This document shows positions 1 to 5,493 of a stretch of DNA of 9,526 nucleotides, in pieces (the first letter of the stretch is position 1; each line of letters begins with the position of its first letter). This DNA is from Clostridia bacterium (GTDB taxonomy: Bacteria > Bacillota > Clostridia > Oscillospirales > CAG-272). Location of the stretch: assembly GCA_017556845.1 (NCBI GenBank), contig JAFYMA010000158.1, positions 1 through 9,526 of the forward strand. The letters run 5' to 3'. The notes beneath the pieces were generated by a model. It ran no database searches and was not told the origin of the DNA. It saw only the letters and a list, made by a program, of their open reading frames with translations. The position numbers and the translations under genes were made by a program.

Positions 1-17
1 ACCGCCGCGTGACGAAA

Positions 18-47
18 ATCTCCCCCTGCTGCGCAGCAGGGGGAGAT
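18..47 (-). terminator. Probable intrinsic terminator of the murI/THUMP-methyltransferase operon (30-bp perfect palindrome)
   Basis: Positions 18-32 and 33-47 are exact reverse complements (15-bp arms, no spacer). As RNA this would fold into a GC-rich hairpin with a small central loop. Read on the minus strand it lies about 90 nt downstream of the last stop codon (136-138) and is followed by TTTTCGTC. That gives only a short U tract, but the stem is very strong. On the plus strand it is followed by A residues, so a plus-strand terminator role is unlikely. Alternatives are a dispersed palindromic repeat or a protein-binding site. The symmetry is seen directly; the terminator role is inferred. 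Confidence 0.6.
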
Positions 48-135
48 AAAAGAACCTATTCAATTTGTAAATTCTTTTGTTTTTTAGTCTGTCTACTTGA
101 CAGGGGGCACATTACTTCTCTGCCGATACGTATTT
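48..135. other. AT-rich intergenic stretch with a small inverted repeat (89-103)
   Basis: No credible coding sequence is seen between the palindrome and the methyltransferase stop codon. Positions 89-103 form a 5-bp stem (CTGTC/GACAG) with a 5-nt loop, next to a GGGGGC run at 103-108. AATTT-GT-AAATT at 62-73 is a second minor inverted repeat. On the minus strand the sequence near 112-88 starts TGTGCCCCCTGTC, which is loosely like the ends of some IS3-family elements. There is no transposase or second end to support that. Confidence 0.3.
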
Positions 136-1257
136 TTACGGTCTTTTGTTTTTGAAATACTGATAATAATTACATCTTATCATTCCGTTGTAAAGACGGC
201 GGACGCTGTCTGCCCGTCTGCCGTACAGACGCTGAAAATCCTCACACGAGGATATTACGTATATTTGCCACTGTCCGAGGCTCTGCCAGGATTTGCCCAT
301 ATTGCGATACAATTCATACACCTGCTGCTCGCTCATAAGCCGTTCGCCGTACGGCGGATTGCACACTACCGTACCGCGTCTACCATACGTTTCGATAGTC
401 AATGCATCACGGCAAAATACCTTTATATGCTTTTCCATACCCGCCCTTTTTACGTTATCCTGCGTGATCTTCACACATTCAGGCGATATATCGGAGGCAT
501 ACGCTTCAAACACGGAATCCTTTATAATTTTATCGTTTGCTTCCTCAACTGCACGGTACCACGCCTTTTTTTCTATAAAGGGAAATGATTCCGATGCAAA
601 CGTGCGGTTAAGTCCCGGTGCGGTATTTGTCATCAACATTGCCGCTTCGATAGCGATAGTGCCCGAGCCGCAAAACGGATCCCACAAAAGAACGTCCTGC
701 CTTGCGTGTGCCAGCTTTACAAGTGCGGCGGAAAGCGTTTCCCTTATCGGAGCTTCGTTTGATACAGGTCTGTACCCTCTTTTATGTAACGGTGTGCCTG
801 AGGTGTCTATCATTATGAACGTTCTGTCCTTGAGCATAAAAAATTCTATCTGATATTTTACGCCCGTCTCCTCAAAATGCGATATTCCGTATACGCTTCT
901 AAGCCTTTCAACGCAGGCTTTTTTTATTATGCTCTGGCAGTCGGGGATAGAATAAAGCGTTGACTTTATACTGTGTCCCTTTACGGGAAAGGCGTCGTTT
1001 TTGCCGACGAAGTCCTCAAGCGGCAGCTCTCTTACCCCGTCAAAAAGCTGTGTGAACGTCTTTGCTTCAAACTCACCGAGCAGTATAAGAAGCCTTTGCG
1101 CGTAACGCAGATTGATGTTTATACGGGGAATATCGGACACGTCGCCTTCAAATATTACCCTGCCGTCAAGCGTTTCAAGCCTCTTTAATCCGAGCGCGTC
1201 AATTTCCTCATTGACGAGTCTTTCTATGCCGAACAGGCACGTTGCAACGAATTTCAT
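136..1257 (-). CDS. THUMP-domain class I SAM-dependent RNA methyltransferase (RlmL/YpsC type)
   Basis: This 373-aa protein is a predicted cytoplasmic RNA guanine-N2 methyltransferase of the YpsC/RlmL family; relatives methylate 23S rRNA using S-adenosylmethionine. The N-terminal half (about 1-155) has the ferredoxin-like plus THUMP RNA-binding layout, beginning MKFVATCLFGIE. The linker carries HKRGYRP (158-164), followed by the Rossmann methyltransferase domain with motif I DPFCGSGT (193-200), an acidic motif ASDISPE (254-260) and catalytic motif IV NPPYGERL (300-307). Length is normal for the single-methyltransferase form; E. coli RlmKL is longer because a second domain is fused. The ATG shares one base with the murI stop (TAATG). 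No convincing Shine-Dalgarno precedes it, so translation is probably coupled to murI. The target nucleotide cannot be read from sequence, so no symbol is assigned. Confidence 0.92.
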   Translation of the reverse strand: MKFVATCLFGIERLVNEEIDALGLKRLETLDGRVIFEGDVSDIPRININLRYAQRLLILLGEFEAKTFTQLFDGVRELPLEDFVGKNDAFPVKGHSIKSTLYSIPDCQSIIKKACVERLRSVYGISHFEETGVKYQIEFFMLKDRTFIMIDTSGTPLHKRGYRPVSNEAPIRETLSAALVKLAHARQDVLLWDPFCGSGTIAIEAAMLMTNTAPGLNRTFASESFPFIEKKAWYRAVEEANDKIIKDSVFEAYASDISPECVKITQDNVKRAGMEKHIKVFCRDALTIETYGRRGTVVCNPPYGERLMSEQQVYELYRNMGKSWQSLGQWQIYVISSCEDFQRLYGRRADSVRRLYNGMIRCNYYQYFKNKRP

Positions 1258-1625
1258 TATTCGACGGGATACGCTATCGTCGTCATAAGAGCCATTTCCA
1301 CCTCAGACGTATCAAGGCGGCTGTACTGCACGACGATATTCACGTTTGACTCAACGAGTGCGGCGTACGGTGTGTCGCGGGGGATCATCTCGCCGTTATC
1401 ATTCTTCAGTCTGTCCATTCTTATATGGTGCGTTCTGCCCGCAGAGCAGAATGACGAAAAGCTCTTTATCGGATCTCTGTCCTCAAAGAAAAGAGTGAGC
1501 TTTATTTCCGCATCGGTATTTGTCGTATTGATAACGCATATAGCCTCGTGGCTGACGCTTTCGTTCTTTGATACCGAATTTAAAAAGCAATCGGGGATAA
1601 GCCACGTTTTTTTACCGTAATTCAT
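1257..1625 (-). CDS. Nested in-frame ORF: stand-alone ASRT-family protein from an internal start within murI
   Basis: ATG at 1625-1623 (residue 276 of the murI frame) opens a 122-aa frame whose length matches free-standing ASRT proteins (about 125 aa). It is preceded by AAGGAG (1640-1635) and a 9-nt spacer, as good a ribosome binding site as any in the window. The product contains the whole ASRT domain from GKKTWLIPD to the terminal TIAYPVE. It has no signal peptide or membrane segment, so it should be cytoplasmic. ASRT family members form small beta-sandwich domains. The founding member partners with a sensory rhodopsin in Anabaena, but relatives occur widely in bacteria without rhodopsins and have been proposed to bind small molecules such as sugars. 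Either murI lost its stop codon and fused to its neighbour, or both fused and free products are made. Expression of the short form is inferred. Confidence 0.55.
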   Translation of the reverse strand: MNYGKKTWLIPDCFLNSVSKNESVSHEAICVINTTNTDAEIKLTLFFEDRDPIKSFSSFCSAGRTHHIRMDRLKNDNGEMIPRDTPYAALVESNVNIVVQYSRLDTSEVEMALMTTIAYPVE

Positions 1626-2450
1626 AATTTTTATCTCCTTGAAGTATTGTTCTTGATCTATATCTACCTTTTCGATGTTTTCACAGCACGCTCCCATAAA
1701 TACCTTGGCACACGTGTCAAAGTTATTAGGCACGTCGCTGACAAAATATCTTATCGTACCGCTTTTGCCGCCGTCATTCGTCATACCGCCTCTTTGAAGA
1801 TATCCGCACAGAGCATCCGATGCCTCAGAGCCTGAGTCAACGAGCTTTATATCGGGATAAAGCTCGTTTATCCTATCCTTCAAAAGCGGAAAATGCGTAC
1901 AGCCGAGTATCACCGTATCGACCTTGCTTTCGTCAAGATAAGACATATAATGCTTTATGGCGTTCGGCGTTATATCCGTATTTATAAGATCGTTTTCAAC
2001 TATCGGAACGAGCAGAGGACACGCAACGGAATAAACTTTAATATTTTTTGATACTTCCTTTATGCGTTTTTCAAACACTCCGCTTTTCACGGTCGCACCC
2101 GTACCCATAACGCCGATCTTTCCGTCAGTTAACTGAACGGCCTTTTCAACAGCACTGTCGATTATTCCGAATATCGGAACGGGGCAGGTCTTTTTCAGAT
2201 CGTTCAGAGCTATCGCCGATACGGTGCCGCAGGCGGCAAGTATTGCCTTTACGTTATGCTTTAAAAGCAGTCTTACGTCGCCCATAGCGTACTGCGTTAT
2301 TTTTTCCTCGCTTCTCGTACCGTACGGCGTTCTGCCCGTATCTCCGAAGTAAACGAGATCCTCGTGCGGCATAAGCGCTCTTAACGCTCTTAATGCACAC
2401 AAGCCGCCAAGACCGCTGTCAAAAACTCCGATAGGTCTGTTATCGCTCAT
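1257..2450 (-). CDS. murI: Glutamate racemase MurI fused in frame to a C-terminal ASRT-family domain
   Basis: The 397-aa frame begins with a complete glutamate racemase, which makes D-glutamate for peptidoglycan stem peptides in the cytoplasm. MurI hallmarks are GVFDSGLGGL (8-17), YFGDTGRTPYG (34-44), catalytic Cys74 in AACGTVSA, and the second catalytic Cys184 in GCTHFPLL (183-190). Typical MurI proteins end near residue 265-275. Here the frame continues through KEIKI into MNYGKKTWLIPD (276-287). The rest is a full homologue of the Anabaena sensory rhodopsin transducer family: SHEAICVIN (300-308), TDAEIKLTLFFEDRDP (312-327), GRTHHIRMDRL (338-348), IP (356-357), VVQYSRLDT (373-381) and the terminal TIAYP. 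The start is supported by AAAGGAAG a few bases upstream of the ATG, 14 nt after ddl. Position 75 is Gly, where the classic motif is ACNTA. The fusion is seen in the sequence; its effect on racemase activity is unknown. Confidence 0.93.
   Translation of the reverse strand: MSDNRPIGVFDSGLGGLCALRALRALMPHEDLVYFGDTGRTPYGTRSEEKITQYAMGDVRLLLKHNVKAILAACGTVSAIALNDLKKTCPVPIFGIIDSAVEKAVQLTDGKIGVMGTGATVKSGVFEKRIKEVSKNIKVYSVACPLLVPIVENDLINTDITPNAIKHYMSYLDESKVDTVILGCTHFPLLKDRINELYPDIKLVDSGSEASDALCGYLQRGGMTNDGGKSGTIRYFVSDVPNNFDTCAKVFMGACCENIEKVDIDQEQYFKEIKIMNYGKKTWLIPDCFLNSVSKNESVSHEAICVINTTNTDAEIKLTLFFEDRDPIKSFSSFCSAGRTHHIRMDRLKNDNGEMIPRDTPYAALVESNVNIVVQYSRLDTSEVEMALMTTIAYPVE
1635..1640 (-). promoter_or_regulatory. 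Internal Shine-Dalgarno site inside the murI frame
   Basis: The minus strand reads AAGGAGATAAAAATTATG across 1640-1623. This is a near-consensus ribosome binding site with 9-nt spacing to an ATG that begins the ASRT homology exactly. It is translated as K-E-I-K-I-M in the murI frame. Its exact placement at the domain boundary argues that it is a functional or recently functional start rather than chance. Confidence 0.7.
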
Positions 2451-2464
2451 ATCGGCTTCCTTTC

Positions 2465-3514
2465 TTATTCAAGAGCAAGACGTACAAGCTCGTCTATGAT
2501 TTCGGGCGTAGTCATACCCATATCGTTCATAAGAGTCGGATACATTGATATATTCGTAAAGCCGGGCAGGGTGTTTATCTCATTGAATACGATATTTCCG
2601 TTATCCTGAACGAAAAAGTCTACCCTTGAAAGCCCTCTGCAGCCAAGCGCTCTGAACACGCGCACAGCGTATTCCCTTACCCTTTTCGATATATCGTCGG
2701 GTATTCTTGCCGGTATATAGTACGATGCCGTATCGTTTTTATATTTCGTATCGTAATCGTAAAATTCAGCGCCGGGGTTTATTTCTCCGCACACCGAGGC
2801 TGTCGGCTCGTCGTTTCCGCATACGGCGACCTCTATTTCCTTTGCCTTTATGTATTCCTCAACGAGAACCTCTCCGCCTATTTTAACGGCTCCGTGCAAC
2901 GCTGAAATAAGCTCTCGCTCGTCATCTGCCTTATACGCACCGACCGACGAGCCTGCCGAAACGGGCTTTACGAACACGGGGTATTCAAATGCGGAATTTA
3001 TCTCGCTTATAACGAGCGGCAGATGATTTTCTATTCTGCGGCGCTTTAAGTGCACGTATCTTGCAACGGGCACGTTCCAGTTTTCCGCAACGAGCTTTGT
3101 AAGATATTTATTCATTGATGCGGCAGAGGCGGTAACGCCGCAGCCCACATATTTTATACCGCACATATCGAAAAGTCCCTGGAGCTTTCCGTCCTCGCAA
3201 TATTCCCCGTGCATTACGGGAAATACGACGTCACACGGTACCTTTTCGCCGTTTTCGGTGAAAAATCCTCCGCCGTCAAGTCTTACGCACAGCTTCTGCA
3301 CGCTTTGAGTCTGCCAGGTATCGTTTTTTATACATTCGTCGCTTCCCGAATACAGATAAAATACTCCGCTTCTGGTAACGCCTATCTTTGAAAGGTTGTA
3401 TTTTTCCGTATCTACGGCTTTGATTACGTTGTATGCACTGAGAAGCGATACCTCGTATTCCGAGGAGCTTCCCCCGAACATAATACACAAATTGATCTTT
3501 TTCAAAGCATTCAT
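2465..3514 (-). CDS. ddl: D-alanine--D-alanine ligase
   Basis: This 349-aa ATP-grasp enzyme joins two D-alanines for the UDP-MurNAc pentapeptide in the cytoplasm. Features in order: N-terminal FGGSSSEYEVS (13-23; most relatives have EHEVS); PVMHGEYCEDGKLQGLF (99-115); the ATP-grasp loop FVKPVSAGSSVG (181-192); hinge VLVEEYIKAKEIEVAV (216-231); the omega loop FYDYDTKY (251-258); and the metal-binding end SRVDFF and NEINTLPGFT (311-320). The Lys-Tyr closing the omega loop is the D-Ala-D-Ala type, not the VanA/D-lactate type, so intrinsic vancomycin resistance is not suggested. Its ATG overlaps the prmC stop in ATGA, implying translational coupling, and murI follows 14 nt downstream. Length is normal for the family. 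Confidence 0.97.
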   Translation of the reverse strand: MNALKKINLCIMFGGSSSEYEVSLLSAYNVIKAVDTEKYNLSKIGVTRSGVFYLYSGSDECIKNDTWQTQSVQKLCVRLDGGGFFTENGEKVPCDVVFPVMHGEYCEDGKLQGLFDMCGIKYVGCGVTASAASMNKYLTKLVAENWNVPVARYVHLKRRRIENHLPLVISEINSAFEYPVFVKPVSAGSSVGAYKADDERELISALHGAVKIGGEVLVEEYIKAKEIEVAVCGNDEPTASVCGEINPGAEFYDYDTKYKNDTASYYIPARIPDDISKRVREYAVRVFRALGCRGLSRVDFFVQDNGNIVFNEINTLPGFTNISMYPTLMNDMGMTTPEIIDELVRLALE

Positions 3515-4326
3515 CTCTCATTCAACAGCGCTACACGGTCACATCCGTTCATATCGCGCCTTATTTCGCAGAGCAGTCCGAAGGAGCTTGCAAGAGCACG
3601 CATTTTTTCTCCCTCGTCATACCCTATTTCAAATATTATATTCACCTTATCATTAAAATGACCTGTGGAATATTCAATAATTTTTTTATAAAAATCCATT
3701 CCGTCCTCACCGCCGTCAAGAGCTATGATCGGCTCACGCAGAACGGTTTTGGAAAGCGTCGGTATATCGCCCGACGGTATATACGGCGGATTTGACAGTA
3801 TGACGTCAAATTTGCCGAGCGTATCCCAGAAGGCTTTTTTCATAACGTCAAAGTGAGAAATACTGCACCTTTTTTCAACGCCGAACCGTTCTGAATTTAT
3901 TCCGCTTACCTTAAGCGCCTTTGGCGATATATCAAGAAGCGCACCGAAAAGACCGTCGTTTTCGCATAAAAGAGTTATTCCGATACAGCCGCTTCCGCAG
4001 CAAATGTCGGCAAAGGTGCTTTTGTTCTTCAAGACGTCAAGCGATAATTCAACAAGACATTCCGTATCGTATCTCGGTATCAAAACGCCGTCCTCGACGT
4101 AAAAATCCCTATTGAAAAACGGTGCTTTTTTCAGTATATACTGCAAAGGCTCACCGCTTTTCAAGCACGTGAGCCCGTGCATTATGCACTCGTACCGATC
4201 GTCCTCAAGCTCTGTGTGCAGGCGCATAAGAAGCCCTGCACGGTCAGTATTCAGAACATGGCATATTATCTCGTCACATTCGTACCGTATATCTCTGTTT
4301 TCTGCTCTTATATCAGCTATTTTCAC
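3511..4326 (-). CDS. prmC: Peptide chain release factor N5-glutamine methyltransferase PrmC (HemK)
   Basis: PrmC methylates the GGQ glutamine of release factors 1 and 2 using S-adenosylmethionine. With the GTG start at 4326 the protein is 271 aa, close to the family norm. An N-terminal helical region (about 1-55) precedes GEPLQYIL (58-65), IPRYDTE (83-89), motif I DICCGSGCIG (107-116) and the diagnostic glutamine-binding NPPY (179-182). An open frame extends upstream to 4413. Those 29 residues are a run of Arg/Lys (RRKRSRRKRSRRKRK) that merely reads the tandem repeat of the upstream gene in another frame, so I reject that start. AGAGG lies 12 nt before the GTG. The gene overlaps the upstream gene by 14 nt and ddl by 4 nt. 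The usual neighbour prfA is not here. Confidence 0.95.
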   Translation of the reverse strand: MKIADIRAENRDIRYECDEIICHVLNTDRAGLLMRLHTELEDDRYECIMHGLTCLKSGEPLQYILKKAPFFNRDFYVEDGVLIPRYDTECLVELSLDVLKNKSTFADICCGSGCIGITLLCENDGLFGALLDISPKALKVSGINSERFGVEKRCSISHFDVMKKAFWDTLGKFDVILSNPPYIPSGDIPTLSKTVLREPIIALDGGEDGMDFYKKIIEYSTGHFNDKVNIIFEIGYDEGEKMRALASSFGLLCEIRRDMNGCDRVALLNER

Positions 4327-5404
4327 TTTGTGAGCTTTCCTCTGACTGTTCAGCCTTTTCCTTTTCCGCCTGCTCCTTTTCCGCCTGCTCCTTTTCCGCC
4401 TGTTCCTTTGCAAATTCGGGAAAATCGTCGGGCAGTACGGTCTTCAACGCCGCTATTGCACATTCTATCTGCTTTTCGTCAGGCTCCTTCGTCGTAAGAC
4501 GCTGTACCCACAAGCCGGGCGCTGAGATCGCCTTCGTTATGAAATTCGGGTGCTTGCCCGCAAGCATTATCACCTCAAAGCCGACGCCGACGGAAAGCGG
4601 CAGAAGCAACAGCTTAAGTCCCACTCTGAGCAGCTTATTGTCCCACGGCAGAAACAGACCGATTATAATGCTTATAAGTATCATAAAGAACATAAAGCTC
4701 GTTCCGCATCTGGGGTGGAAGCGTGATTGCTTTTTCACGTTTTCGACCGTCATTTCAAGTCCCTTTTCGTAGCAGAATATGCTTTTATGCTCTGCCCCGT
4801 GGTATTGGAACGTACGCTTTATATCGGGCATAAGGGAAACGAGAGCCATATATATAAGGAATATCGCAATTTTAAGCAAGCCCTCGATAACGCTGCCTGC
4901 ATAGCTGCTTATATTTCCAAAACCGAGCTTTGCCCCTATCCAGTCAATACCCGATATGCTTGCCGTAGGAAGCACCGTGAAGAGCAACACGGCGAGCAAA
5001 ACGCCGAGTATCGTGCTCAGGACCATAACGAACGTCATTATGCCCTTGCCGAACTTCTTCATCAGCCATTTTTCAAACTTCGTCATCTCCTCTTCCTCGT
5101 CAAGTCCGAGAGCCTGCGTTGATGCGCTCAGCGTTCTGAACGAGAGGACCATGGATTCAACGAAATTGATGATACCTCTTAAAAACGGGATATTGAGCGC
5201 CTTGTACTTTTTACGCACGGATACGTATTTATCCCTCGTTATCTTGATGCTTTCATCGGGCATACGGGATGCTATTGCCATATCATCGCCGTTTTTCATC
5301 ATTATTCCCTCGATGACTGCCTGACCGCCGACCTTACCGAGACGGCACGAAACAAATTCGTCTTTATTCTTTTCTTTATTTTTTATCTTTTCTTTTTTTG
5401 CCAT
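4313..5404 (-). CDS. DUF1385 family integral membrane protein (YqhQ-like) with a repetitive acidic/Lys C-terminal tail
   Basis: This 363-aa multi-pass membrane protein has no established biochemical function. It matches the DUF1385/YqhQ family by GGQAVIEGIMMKNGD (26-40), the invariant-looking YHGAEHKSIFCYE (201-213) and the RFHPRCGTSF block (228-237). A Lys-rich N-terminus (MAKKEKIKNKEKNK) precedes the family core. Likely membrane segments lie at about 122-147, 173-193, 236-253 and 259-283. After the conserved region, residues 333-352 repeat Ala-Glu-Lys-Glu-Gln units and the protein ends in a Ser/Glu-rich tail. That tail is unusual and encoded by 15-bp tandem repeats. The neighbouring prmC is a known Firmicutes association. 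The start has only a weak upstream AGG. The 5405-5493 gap before it could hold a promoter, but I see no clear -35/-10 pair. Confidence 0.93.
   Translation of the reverse strand: MAKKEKIKNKEKNKDEFVSCRLGKVGGQAVIEGIMMKNGDDMAIASRMPDESIKITRDKYVSVRKKYKALNIPFLRGIINFVESMVLSFRTLSASTQALGLDEEEEMTKFEKWLMKKFGKGIMTFVMVLSTILGVLLAVLLFTVLPTASISGIDWIGAKLGFGNISSYAGSVIEGLLKIAIFLIYMALVSLMPDIKRTFQYHGAEHKSIFCYEKGLEMTVENVKKQSRFHPRCGTSFMFFMILISIIIGLFLPWDNKLLRVGLKLLLLPLSVGVGFEVIMLAGKHPNFITKAISAPGLWVQRLTTKEPDEKQIECAIAALKTVLPDDFPEFAKEQAEKEQAEKEQAEKEKAEQSEESSQSENS
4361..4405. repeat. Three tandem 15-bp repeats in the DUF1385 C-terminal tail
   Basis: The unit CTTTTCCGCCTGCTC (plus strand) occurs at 4361-4375 and 4376-4390, and with one mismatch at 4391-4405, with degenerate flanking copies. 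On the minus strand each unit encodes a five-residue Glu-Gln-Ala-Glu-Lys cycle. The unit is a multiple of three, so copy-number change would keep the frame. The array ends about 35 nt upstream of the prmC start and creates a false Arg/Lys-rich extension in the prmC frame. Confidence 0.9.
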
Positions 5405-5493
5405 TTATCTGACCTATCCAAAATATTTACCTTACGGTATTTCCATATATTCTACCGCATTATTATGTATATTTTTATACAGTTTTTATTAAA
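5405..5493 (-). other. Intergenic gap between galK and the DUF1385 gene
   Basis: This 89-nt AT-rich spacer is the only sizeable gap between galK and the downstream operon, so it is the likeliest place for a promoter of the DUF1385-prmC-ddl-murI series. It contains a TAGAAT hexamer on the minus strand but no matching -35. An AT-only hairpin (TGTATA-4-TATACA, 5466-5481) lacks the GC stem and U tract of a terminator. Confidence 0.35.

Noticed and set aside
97..588. 163-codon plus-strand open frame overlapping the methyltransferase 3' end
   Set aside because: It lies almost wholly antisense to a well-supported gene, resembles no family, and has no ribosome binding site. It is a shadow frame.
2465..3514. 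Possible VanA-type D-Ala-D-Lac ligase
   Set aside because: The omega loop ends in Lys-Tyr (FYDYDTKY), as in D-Ala-D-Ala ligases, and there is no vanH or vanX neighbour.
4327..4413. Arg/Lys-rich N-terminal extension of PrmC (possible RNA-binding or nucleolar-like tail)
   Set aside because: It is the out-of-frame reading of the 15-bp repeats in the upstream DUF1385 gene. The GTG at 4326 gives the normal family length and has an upstream AGAGG.
4727..5122. 131-codon plus-strand open frame antisense to DUF1385
   Set aside because: Low-complexity shadow of the membrane-protein gene, with no domain or start signal.
5466..5481. TGTATA/TATACA hairpin downstream of galK as a terminator
   Set aside because: The stem is only six bp, almost entirely A-T, and on the minus strand is not followed by a U tract.
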